From positions 1 to 38,692 of the IMG/VR virus record IMGVR_UViG_3300031825_000046: 38,692 bases of DNA; one strand, given 5' to 3'. How positions within the stretch are numbered: position 1 is the first letter of the stretch; every line of letters starts with the position of its first letter. Of this stretch, positions 6,795-13,460 are shown piece after piece. Origin of the DNA: a virus. Position numbers and translations under genes: made by a program. The notes under the pieces were generated by a model, which was not told the origin of the DNA, made no database searches, and worked only from the letters and a program-made list of their open reading frames with translations.

Positions 6795-8419
6795 ATGCTT
6801 ATAACTCCATGTTGATCCAACTCCAACTGCACCAGAGCCTGCAACTCGCCGGCCTCGCGTGCTCCTAAAGCCATAGCACTCGCAACGTCCGTGCCGTAGC
6901 GGAAGTAGAACAGCTTATAGCATTCGCTCATGTCGTGTCCAAGCGTGGCCTTCCAGCCGGCCCACAAGTCCATGACAGCGCGCAATGCCACCTGTGCCTG
7001 CTGGCGCTCGTAGTGGCGATTCTGCACCGCGCGTCGCGCCATGACATCCAGGTTGCTCGGCACGTAGCACACGCCATCCACACGGGCCACTTCGCGCCAC
7101 ATACTGGCCGACACTGCCGGGTCCAACTCCACCAGATCACCATCAACCTGCTCAGGCGTCGAGCGACCGACCGGCTCATGCGCATGGCCGCAGTACGGAC
7201 AGACCTTGTAGATGCGCTCGTACACGCCCGCGCACTCGACGCATGTGCGCAGAGGGATGGAGTCGTCGGTTTTCTTGCTGCCGCGGCGCTCACGCGCATC
7301 CAGTGACCAACCGCGCTCGGCGTCCGGTAGACCGTGACGCTTGACATTGCCAACATGGTCGAAGTAGACCATGTGCGTCTTGCCTTCCAGCACGCGCAGA
7401 CCGCGCCCAAACCGCTGCAGGTAACGCCCCAGGCTTTCCGTGGCCGCCGCGTCGCTCACCACTTCGACGCCAGGGCAATCGAACCCTTCATCAATCAACG
7501 CCACCGACACGATCTGCATGACCTGGCGGGCCTTGAATTTGGCAAGCACCGAGGCACGCACAAAGTCATCGGTCTTGCCGGTCAGCACCTCGGCCGCCAC
7601 ACCGGCCTCACGGTAGCGGCGGGCAATGTCGATGGCGTTCTCGATAGAGTCGGCAAAGGTCAGACCCAGCTTGTTGCTAGCGTGCTTGACGTAGTGCGCT
7701 ACCACATCGCCGAGCACGGTGGACTTCTTCGTGGTCTCGCGCAGCGCCACCGGGTCGAACTCGCCACTCGCTGTCACCTTCACGTCCTCGCGGTGGAAGT
7801 TGCTGGGCGGCGCGAATATCCGGTACTTGCTCAGGAAGCCCTGCTCGATCAGATGCTTCATGGTCGGCCCGATCACCATGGCGTCCATGAGCCCATGGGC
7901 GTGCCGTCCCAGCCCCTTGCCGTCCGTGCGTAGCGGTGTGGCCGTCACGCCCAAACCGCGCGCATTGGGGAACTTGGCGATAGCCTTGCCAAATTGATTG
8001 GCCTCCAGCAAGTGGTGGGCTTCATCATGGACCCATAGCTGCACCTGGTTGAACCAGCCGCTCGTATCCTTGTAGCTCTGCACGCTCTGGACGCTGGCCA
8101 CGCCGATGCGCGCCGTGGCGTCGTAGAAACTGCGCTTCAACTCGCCCATGTGGCCCTGGACGCATAGCTTGATCAAGTTGCTCGGGCCGACCACCCGATG
8201 CCGCACGCCCTCGCGGGCCAGCGCCAAGCTGATCTGGCTCACAAGTTCGGCTCGATGCGCAAGGACAATGGCGGCTCCGGTCTGCTCGGCGATGACGTGT
8301 GAGAACGTGACGGTCTTGCCGCCCCCTGTTGGAAGCACGGCCAGTACATTCCTCTTGCCCGCCGCCCACTGCGCGTAGATGTCATCGTGCAGTTTTTGCT
8401 GGTAGTCCCTTAGTTGCAT
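6791..8419 (-). CDS. SF2 DEAH-type DNA helicase with C-terminal zinc ribbon
   Basis: A 542-residue helicase. Starting from ATG 8419 (MQLRDYQQKL), which overlaps the upstream stop in a TGATG junction, the Q-like motif RDYQ is followed by Walker A LPTGGGKT (29-36), HDEAH (130-134), VTATPLR (157-163), and motif VI QRFGRGLR (334-341). A four-cysteine zinc ribbon (CVEC...CPYC, about 392-409) follows. The order is that of the UvsW/RadD-like SF2 group. These ATPases unwind or remodel branched DNA. In phages this gene type travels with VRR-NUC, DUF2800, DUF2815 and a primase-helicase, as it does here. ORFs in other frames over this region are shadows. Confidence 0.9.
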   Translation of the reverse strand: MQLRDYQQKLHDDIYAQWAAGKRNVLAVLPTGGGKTVTFSHVIAEQTGAAIVLAHRAELVSQISLALAREGVRHRVVGPSNLIKLCVQGHMGELKRSFYDATARIGVASVQSVQSYKDTSGWFNQVQLWVHDEAHHLLEANQFGKAIAKFPNARGLGVTATPLRTDGKGLGRHAHGLMDAMVIGPTMKHLIEQGFLSKYRIFAPPSNFHREDVKVTASGEFDPVALRETTKKSTVLGDVVAHYVKHASNKLGLTFADSIENAIDIARRYREAGVAAEVLTGKTDDFVRASVLAKFKARQVMQIVSVALIDEGFDCPGVEVVSDAAATESLGRYLQRFGRGLRVLEGKTHMVYFDHVGNVKRHGLPDAERGWSLDARERRGSKKTDDSIPLRTCVECAGVYERIYKVCPYCGHAHEPVGRSTPEQVDGDLVELDPAVSASMWREVARVDGVCYVPSNLDVMARRAVQNRHYERQQAQVALRAVMDLWAGWKATLGHDMSECYKLFYFRYGTDVASAMALGAREAGELQALVQLELDQHGVISI

Positions 8420-8661
8420 CAGCTTGCAACCCCGATGGTTACCGGGGGCATGCCGCCACCAATTACCCACAAGATGATGGGCTTGCCTGCATTGATCAAG
8501 GCGAGTTCCTCTGCATCAGGAACCCAAAACGATGCGATGGCCGGCAAGCCTTCAACCTCGGTATCGGTGATCGGCAGCGCCCCGCATTCGAGCGCCTTCT
8601 GGTCCCAATTCTTCGGGGCGCCGAGTACGCGGTTATTCGACGGATGCTGTGTGTAACGCAT
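8419..8661 (-). CDS. Hypothetical phage protein, 80 aa, first gene of leftward block
   Basis: A compact protein with no family I can name (NWDQKALECGALPITDTEVEGLPAIASFW ... GKPIILWVIGGGMPPV). It looks folded and soluble, beta-rich at the C-terminus. CGGAG lies six bases upstream of the ATG. It follows the strong leftward promoter at 8688-8716 after a short leader, so it should be among the first products made. Its stop overlaps the helicase start. Confidence 0.7.
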   Translation of the reverse strand: MRYTQHPSNNRVLGAPKNWDQKALECGALPITDTEVEGLPAIASFWVPDAEELALINAGKPIILWVIGGGMPPVTIGVAS

Positions 8662-8687
8662 GGTGATCTCCGTTAATATCTGACTGC

Positions 8688-8716
8688 ATCATAAAAGTAT
8701 TTGACAAAGCCGTCAA
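8688..8716 (-). promoter_or_regulatory. Leftward early promoter (sigma70-type)
   Basis: On the minus strand TTGACG (8711-8716) is followed by a 17-bp spacer and TATGAT (8688-8693), each 5/6 to consensus. It drives the leftward block starting at 8661. Its -35 box lies inside the spacer of the rightward promoter, so the two cannot easily be occupied at once. Confidence 0.8.
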
Positions 8717-8729
8717 GTAGTGTAATACT
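8701..8729 (+). promoter_or_regulatory. Rightward early promoter (sigma70, extended -10)
   Basis: TTGACA (8701-8706) is perfect. After 17 bp comes AATACT (8724-8729), preceded by TGT, an extended -10. The predicted start is about 8736, exactly where the long RNA stem begins. TTGAC-AAAGCC-GTCAA (8701-8716) is a perfect inverted repeat that contains the -35 boxes of both divergent promoters and could be an operator. A near-copy of this promoter lies at 12001. Confidence 0.8.
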
Positions 8730-8735
8730 GTGACT

Positions 8736-8890
8736 CATGGCATCTATTGCTGCGCACCGGCCCTCGCTGCCATGGGGGTTCCAAAGCGAGACCTGGCAGG
8801 GTTGAGTGGCGGGAGACAGCGACAAACATCGACCGCCTTCCGGGTGGGCGAAAGTACCAACGATAGTGGTGCGTAGCAATAGATGCCATG
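8736..8890 (+). ncRNA. Structured leader / noncoding RNA with a 23-bp terminal stem
   Basis: Bases 8736-8758 pair with 8868-8890 over 23 consecutive base pairs, with one G-U wobble (8752/8874). Inside lie further helices: 8763-8768 with 8785-8790 (CTCGCT/AGCGAG), 8808-8812 with 8833-8837 (GGCGG/CCGCC), possibly 8801-8804 with 8858-8861 (GTTG/CAAC), and a GAAA tetraloop at 8850-8853. The 5' end matches the predicted transcription start of the rightward promoter. No convincing ORF lies inside and no U-tract follows, so transcription should continue into the gene at 8910. The long stem would suit RNase III processing (inference). It could be a cis-acting antitermination (put-like) leader, a processed sRNA or a 6S-like decoy. 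I cannot match it to a known RNA family. Confidence 0.6.
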
Positions 8891-8909
8891 AAACACAAGG
8901 GGCCACATC

Positions 8910-9332
8910 ATGAAAACCATTTATGCCGTAAATTCCGGCTGCTATTCTGACTATCATGTTGTCGCGCTGTTCTCATCAAAAGAGAAAGCGCAAGCGTTCA
9001 TGACGGCAGTGCCGGATGATGACTACAACGAAATCGAGGAATTCCAACTCGATCCGCCGACTGCGGATCTTATCCGTCGCGGTTATTGGCAATGGCATAT
9101 TCGCATGTTACGGGACGGAACTGTCGAACATGCCATGAAAGCTGACACCGCATGTTCTAGCTATACGCCTACGCCTTACCATGCGATATGGCGTCGTTCG
9201 CAAACTATGCATCCGCCGTACACGCGGCCTGATTGTTTGCAATCAACCGTCATGGCCAAAAACGAAAAGCACGCCATCAAGATCGCCAACGAGCACCGTG
9301 TGCAACTCATTGCAACTGGGCAATGGGATTAA
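8910..9332 (+). CDS. Hypothetical early protein, 140 aa
   Basis: The first protein of the rightward block. ATG 8910 is preceded by AAGGGG at a good distance. The N-terminus (MKTIYAVNSGCYSDYHVVALFSSKEKAQAFM) resembles small phage proteins with a beta-strand/helix pattern of the YxVxxGxYSDYxVxxxF type, which I recall only as uncharacterised. The C-terminal half is rich in His, Tyr and Pro. It directly follows the structured RNA, so its translation may depend on that leader. Confidence 0.75.
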   Translation: MKTIYAVNSGCYSDYHVVALFSSKEKAQAFMTAVPDDDYNEIEEFQLDPPTADLIRRGYWQWHIRMLRDGTVEHAMKADTACSSYTPTPYHAIWRRSQTMHPPYTRPDCLQSTVMAKNEKHAIKIANEHRVQLIATGQWD

Positions 9333-9368
9333 GTTTTCTTCAACCGTAACCAAAAGGAGCAATTCCAC

Positions 9369-10400
9369 ATGCAACTCACCATTGATCTGAGCACCACCGA
9401 CGAAGCCGGTGCTCGCAAGGCCATCGCCATGATCCAGGCGTTCTATGGCATCGAATCCGACAAACACGCCGAAGATGACGCATATCGTCGTGGTATGCAG
9501 GCCGCACGCAACGCAACCGCAGCGGCCGCCGTGTCGAGCGTGCCCGCCCCTTTGGCCCAACCGGCAGCCACTGCCCCCTCTACTGTGGTTGTCGAGCCCA
9601 ATCAGATTGCCCCAGGGGTTCCGCAGGTTACTTCAATCTTGACACCCGCGCAGCCGGCCCCTGTTCTGCCCACCGTGCCCGCGGCGACTGCCCCCACGGC
9701 ACCTGCGGCCCCCACGACCCATGCAAGCGGCGTGGCGATTGACAAGGCTGGCTTGCCGTGGGACGCGCGCATTCACTCCAGTAGCAAGGCGATCAATGCT
9801 GACGGCACCTGGCGCAAGCGTAAGGGCCTCAACGACGAGGGCCTGGTCAAGCGCATCGAGGCCGAGTTGCTGGCCGCCATGGCGGTGCCTGTTGTTCGGG
9901 AAGAAACCGCGCAAGACTCTGCTGATTCATGGAACGCCGTGCTGGCTGCCCCTGTGGCTACACTGACTTATGATGATCCCCGCAGGTCTGTAACGATTCC
10001 GATTCCTACCGCGAATGGCGAGATGCCCGCTATTGTGCCGAGCATTCCCGCTCCGACGGAGGTGCCCGTTGTGGCCGTCCCTTTTACGGCACCACCCTTG
10101 CCGGCCGCCCCCAGCCAGGCGCCTGTCGTTACGATGCCGACCCCTCCTGTGGCGGCTTCTTCTGCGACCCCCACTGATGCTCCGGCAATCCCCACAGCGG
10201 CCCCCACCACGCTGGCTGAGTTGATGCCCCGCATCACTGGCGCCATGATGACCGGCGCGCTGCCTGGAACGGCCCTGCTCGATGTGGTCAAAGCGCCGCC
10301 GTTCGGCATCCCTGACCTGCCAACACTGGCCCACCGTCCCGACCTGATCCCGCAAGTGTGGTCGGTGCTGCAACAAACCTATCCGGGGGTGTTGGTGTGA
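9369..10400 (+). CDS. Pro/Ala/Thr-rich phage protein, 343 aa
   Basis: AAGGAG precedes the ATG. The N-terminal 45 residues form a short folded unit (MQLTIDLSTTDEAGARKAIAM...). Long low-complexity segments of Ala, Pro, Thr and Val flank a conserved-looking core near residues 115-160: KAGLPWDARIHSSSKAINAD, then GTWRKRKG. That core recurs in many phage early proteins of unknown function. The C-terminus (TLAELMPRITGAMM ... LIPQVWSVLQQTYPGVLV) is again ordered. The layout suggests small domains tethered by flexible linkers, perhaps bridging replication proteins (inference). Its stop overlaps the next start by four bases. Confidence 0.75.
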   Translation: MQLTIDLSTTDEAGARKAIAMIQAFYGIESDKHAEDDAYRRGMQAARNATAAAAVSSVPAPLAQPAATAPSTVVVEPNQIAPGVPQVTSILTPAQPAPVLPTVPAATAPTAPAAPTTHASGVAIDKAGLPWDARIHSSSKAINADGTWRKRKGLNDEGLVKRIEAELLAAMAVPVVREETAQDSADSWNAVLAAPVATLTYDDPRRSVTIPIPTANGEMPAIVPSIPAPTEVPVVAVPFTAPPLPAAPSQAPVVTMPTPPVAASSATPTDAPAIPTAAPTTLAELMPRITGAMMTGALPGTALLDVVKAPPFGIPDLPTLAHRPDLIPQVWSVLQQTYPGVLV

Positions 10401-10642
10401 GCACGGAACGTGACACGGGCGGGCCTGCGTTTCCGGTCAGCACGTCGAATCCAAATGACGGTCACCAAGATGGTCATCACACATGGCAATTTCCTGGCAT
10501 GACGCTGCGCGACTACTTTGCGGCAAAGGCGATGCAGGGGATTGCGGCGCGTGGCGTGCCAAATAACAAGGGTGATATTCTGCAATTTATTGCCGAGGAC
10601 GCCTATCGTCTGGCCGATGCGATGATGGAGGCACGCAAATGA
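10397..10642 (+). CDS. Small phage protein with GMTLRDYFAAKAMQ motif, 81 aa
   Basis: The start is GTG 10397, overlapping the upstream stop in GTGA, which gives an N-terminus STERDTGGPAFPVS. The motif pair GGPAFP and GMTLRDYFAAKAMQGI is widespread in small proteins of tailed phages; their function is not known to me. A helical C-terminus (ILQFIAEDAYRLADAMMEARK) ends in an ATGA overlap with the next gene. Confidence 0.8.
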   Translation: MSTERDTGGPAFPVSTSNPNDGHQDGHHTWQFPGMTLRDYFAAKAMQGIAARGVPNNKGDILQFIAEDAYRLADAMMEARK

Positions 10643-11811
10643 GCGACGGCCAACACGCATTCCTCCCACCCAGCGCCGCACACCGTTGGCGGCGGTGCCC
10701 CGGTAGTCCTAAAATGGAAGCAGCACACCCTGATCTGGGCGACAAGCAAGAGGCCGAAGAAGGTAACGCTTGTCATTGGATCATGGCGCAAATGCTGACG
10801 CTCACAGCGCCCACTGTGGTTGCCGGTGCCGTGAGTCCGAACGGTATCACGGTGACGCAGCAGATGATCGACGGCGCGCGTATCTTTGCAGACGATGTGA
10901 TCGGAACGCTCGGTCCGTCATGGCCAGCCGTTGCCAAAGTCGAGCGCCGAGTGAAAATCCCCCGTGTGCATCCGACGCACAACTGGGGCACACCGGACTG
11001 CAAGGCGTGGTTCAATGAGCACCGTCTGCACATCTGGGACTTCAAATGGGGCTTCGGTGTAGTCGAGGTTTTTGAGAACGACCAGTTGATCGACTACGCG
11101 GCCGGTTGCCTGACGGAACAGAACGAACGGCGCGCTGCTGCCGGTCTGCAGGCCATCTCCGAGTCCGACATCGAGATCGTCATGCGCATCATCCAGCCCC
11201 GCGCCTTCCACCCGGACGGCGTAGTGCGGGAATGGCGTGTCAAGGCGACCGATCTGCGCGATCACATCTTTGCCCTGAGCATGGCGGCCGACGAGGCATG
11301 TGGCGACAACCCGCAGTGCAAACCGGTGGCGTCTGCCTGCGAAAACTGTTCGGCGCGGCATGCGTGTGAGGCGTTACAGCGCGCCAGTTACCAGGGCATG
11401 GACATCGCGCGTCGTGCTCACAGTATCGAGATGACGCCGCTGGCCATGGGCCTTGAGTTGCGCCTACTGCGTGAGGCACGCGGTCTGATCGAAGCACGCG
11501 AGAGCGGCCTTGAGCAGCAGGTCGAATCGCTGATTCGTAGCGGCCAGCGCGTGCCCCATTGGACGATGCGGCCAGGCCAATCCCGCGAGAAGTGGCTGGA
11601 AGGCAAGGATGTGGAAATCATTGCTGTCGGCCAGATGTACGGCGTGGATGTCGCCAAGCCGCCCGAGGCCGTTACGCCTGCCCAGGCCAAGGCAAAGGGC
11701 ATGCCCGCTGACATCGTGGCGGCCTACTCGATGCGCCCGCATGGCGTCATGAAACTCGCGGTCGATGACGGCAGCGATGCGCGTATGGTGTTTGGCAGGA
11801 GTACGACATGA
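10639..11811 (+). CDS. DUF2800-family RecB-like nuclease
   Basis: A 390-residue protein matching the DUF2800 plan. An N-terminal LPPSAAHRWRRCPGS segment binds the fold. E40-E41 and H46 follow, then GTPDCKAWFN with its Asp, and HIWDFKWGFGVVEV, the D-x-K of the PD-(D/E)XK nuclease core (residues about 131-136). NDQLIDYA supplies the QxxxY-like helix. A Cys cluster (CENCSARHACEAL, about residues 234-246) is typical of RecB-like nucleases with an Fe-S or zinc site. Such proteins degrade or trim DNA ends and pair with DUF2815 ssDNA-binding proteins in phage replication modules, as here. Both ends overlap neighbours by four bases. Confidence 0.85.
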   Translation: MSDGQHAFLPPSAAHRWRRCPGSPKMEAAHPDLGDKQEAEEGNACHWIMAQMLTLTAPTVVAGAVSPNGITVTQQMIDGARIFADDVIGTLGPSWPAVAKVERRVKIPRVHPTHNWGTPDCKAWFNEHRLHIWDFKWGFGVVEVFENDQLIDYAAGCLTEQNERRAAAGLQAISESDIEIVMRIIQPRAFHPDGVVREWRVKATDLRDHIFALSMAADEACGDNPQCKPVASACENCSARHACEALQRASYQGMDIARRAHSIEMTPLAMGLELRLLREARGLIEARESGLEQQVESLIRSGQRVPHWTMRPGQSREKWLEGKDVEIIAVGQMYGVDVAKPPEAVTPAQAKAKGMPADIVAAYSMRPHGVMKLAVDDGSDARMVFGRSTT

Positions 11812-12053
11812 ATCAGGTATGGGTGATCGCCAAAAAGCAAAACGAAACCTATGGTCATGGTGATTTCGGAACCAGTCTGAAATTGCCGCGACTTGGACCT
11901 TACGACACCGGAAACTTCCATCCGTACTTTGATACCGAGGCCGACGCGACAGCGTACATCGAGTCACTGCAATTTCATTACGATCTTGTTGCCGTGCCGC
12001 TTGACAAAGCCGTAATACCGTGTAATACTGTAAATTCAACCAACCTGGAGTAA
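11808..12053 (+). CDS. Hypothetical protein, 81 aa
   Basis: I do not recognise this protein. It begins MNQVWVIAKKQNETYGHG and looks like a small alpha/beta domain. The start overlaps the nuclease stop (ATGA). Its last 18 codons carry the second early promoter (12001-12029), so the C-terminal sequence (DKAVIPCNTVNSTNLE) is probably constrained more by promoter than by protein function. Confidence 0.7.
   Translation: MNQVWVIAKKQNETYGHGDFGTSLKLPRLGPYDTGNFHPYFDTEADATAYIESLQFHYDLVAVPLDKAVIPCNTVNSTNLE
12001..12029 (+). promoter_or_regulatory. Second rightward early promoter with tandem GTAATAC boxes
   Basis: TTGACA (12001-12006), a 17-bp spacer and AATACT (12024-12029) preceded by TGT. The first 13 bases and the block GTGTAATACTGT are identical to the promoter at 8701; only six bases between them differ. 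GTAATAC occurs at 12012-12018 and 12022-12028, one helical turn apart, covering spacer and -10. It would drive the SSB and polymerase genes independently of the first promoter. Confidence 0.75.
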
Positions 12054-12059
12054 TCCCAA

Positions 12060-13019
12060 ATGTCCTCTCAATCCAATCAGTTCCTCACCCCTGTCGGCCG
12101 CCTGGTTCAAGGCGATCCGATGGACCCGCAGACCAAAGACCAGCAGGGCAACCCGCTGACCATCAAGACCGGCCCCAACATCGGCCAGCCGACGCAACGC
12201 TTTTTCATCGCCTTGGCGTTTCCGAAAAACGATCCGGGCTTTGCCGCACTGCGCGCGCAGATGGTGCAGGTAGCACGCACAGCGTGGCCGCAGTGGTTCG
12301 ACGCTGCCGGCAATTGCACGCACCCCAAGTTCTCATGGAAGATCATGGACGGCGACGGTGTGGACGACAACGGCAAGCCCAACAACACCAAGGAAGGTTT
12401 TGCTGGCCACTGGGTCGTCAAGTTCTCCAGCAGCTTCCCGCCCAAGTGCTTCTATACCGGCCGCTACAGCCCGCAAGACCAGATCCAAGACAAGATGGCC
12501 ATTCGCCGCGGCTACTACGTGCGCGTCGGCGGCACGGTCGAGAGCAACGCCAATCCGCAGAAACCCGGCCTGTACGTGAACCTCAACATGGTCGAACTGG
12601 TGGCGCTGGGCAAGGAAATCGTCAGCGGCCCGGACGCTGCTGCGGTGTTCGGCGCAGCCCCTGCACCCGTGCTGCCGGCCGGTGCGATCGCGTTGCCTGG
12701 GCAGCAGCCCCCTTTCGCCTCGCCCCAGGCAGCAGGCCAGGTGCCTGGGTTTGCCGGTGCGGCCGCGGGTATGCCTCAGAACATGACTGGCAATGCGGGC
12801 TCTGCCGCGATGCTGAGCGCCGCCGTACCCGGCGTCGTTAGCGCACCCGCACCGCTGCCGGTCGCCCCCGCCCCGGCCTTCACTGCCCCGCCCACTGTGG
12901 CCGCCGCACCTGTCTACCAGATGACGGCCAAGGCCAACGGTGCCACGCGTGACCAGTTCATCGCATCCGGCCAGGGCTGGACCGACGAACTGCTTCGTCA
13001 ACACGGCTACATGCTCTAA
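12060..13019 (+). CDS. DUF2815-like single-stranded DNA-binding protein
   Basis: A 319-residue protein. The first 195 residues fit phage DUF2815-type SSBs: LTPVGRLVQGD, a long insert, RFFIALAFPKND, FSWKIMDGD, GHWVVKFSSSFPPKC, and RRGYYVRVGGTVESN with KPGLYVNLNMVELV forming OB-fold strands. A long Ala/Pro/Gly linker follows. The last 25 residues (RDQFIASGQGWTDELLRQHGYML) form an ordered tip, analogous to the partner-binding tail of SSBs. GGAG precedes the ATG, just downstream of the 12001 promoter. It should coat ssDNA at the phage fork and recruit partners. Confidence 0.8.
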   Translation: MSSQSNQFLTPVGRLVQGDPMDPQTKDQQGNPLTIKTGPNIGQPTQRFFIALAFPKNDPGFAALRAQMVQVARTAWPQWFDAAGNCTHPKFSWKIMDGDGVDDNGKPNNTKEGFAGHWVVKFSSSFPPKCFYTGRYSPQDQIQDKMAIRRGYYVRVGGTVESNANPQKPGLYVNLNMVELVALGKEIVSGPDAAAVFGAAPAPVLPAGAIALPGQQPPFASPQAAGQVPGFAGAAAGMPQNMTGNAGSAAMLSAAVPGVVSAPAPLPVAPAPAFTAPPTVAAAPVYQMTAKANGATRDQFIASGQGWTDELLRQHGYML

Positions 13020-13031
13020 GGGGAACCCGCC

Positions 13032-13208
13032 ATGGCAACAACCAAAGCCACTGGCGGGGCTCGCAAGGGCGCCCGCCAAACCAAGCGCGAGTTCGATGCG
13101 ATGATCACTGCTCGCACGACCAAGAAGCAGAAGCGTTACTACACCAAGAGCCTCGGCCCGGTGTGGCTGCGCGAGAAGATCGACGGTGAGATGGTGGTGC
13201 CGAAATGA
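13032..13208 (+). CDS. Small basic protein, 58 aa
   Basis: ATG 13032 is preceded by AGGGG eight bases upstream and the frame closes at TGA 13206-13208, overlapping the next start by four bases. The protein is strongly basic (RKGARQTKREFDAMIT, RTTKKQKRYYTKSLGPVWL) with no acidic patch, so it probably binds nucleic acid or sits in a replication complex. I do not recognise a family. Confidence 0.7.
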   Translation: MATTKATGGARKGARQTKREFDAMITARTTKKQKRYYTKSLGPVWLREKIDGEMVVPK

Positions 13209-13456
13209 GCCGCGACCGCAGGATCGGCCGTTTCCGCATTTCCATGCGACTTATCGAGCGTTTCGACACGGATGTGAAACGGGTCATGGGTCAATGCATT
13301 ATCACAAGGGCCGATTATCTGTTTTCCTGTGATGCTATCGAATACGTAGCAATCAGCGAACATTTCAGGGAATTAGATGAAGGCGAAATTGCCCCCGAAT
13401 ACGCATGGATATTCACGTCTGACGGTGGCATGACGTGTACCGAACTGCCCTGGTGA
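13205..13456 (+). CDS. Hypothetical protein, 83 aa
   Basis: Starts in an ATGA overlap with the 58-aa gene and ends just before the polymerase start. It is a small alpha/beta protein beginning MSRDRRIGRFRISMRLIE, with an acidic C-terminal half (FRELDEGEIAPEYAWIF). No family recognised. Gapless placement between SSB and polymerase suggests an accessory role in replication (inference). Confidence 0.7.
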   Translation: MSRDRRIGRFRISMRLIERFDTDVKRVMGQCIITRADYLFSCDAIEYVAISEHFRELDEGEIAPEYAWIFTSDGGMTCTELPW

Positions 13457-13460
13457 CTCT

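Noticed and set aside
8736-8890. A MITE or other transposon with 23-bp inverted ends
   Set aside because: No target-site duplication flanks the repeat, the inner region folds into further helices, and the 5' end matches a promoter start. It is not fully excluded; finding dispersed copies elsewhere would revive it.
8736-8890. A hammerhead or other known self-cleaving ribozyme, or a retron RNA
   Set aside because: I found no CUGANGA/GAAA hammerhead core and no reverse transcriptase gene nearby.
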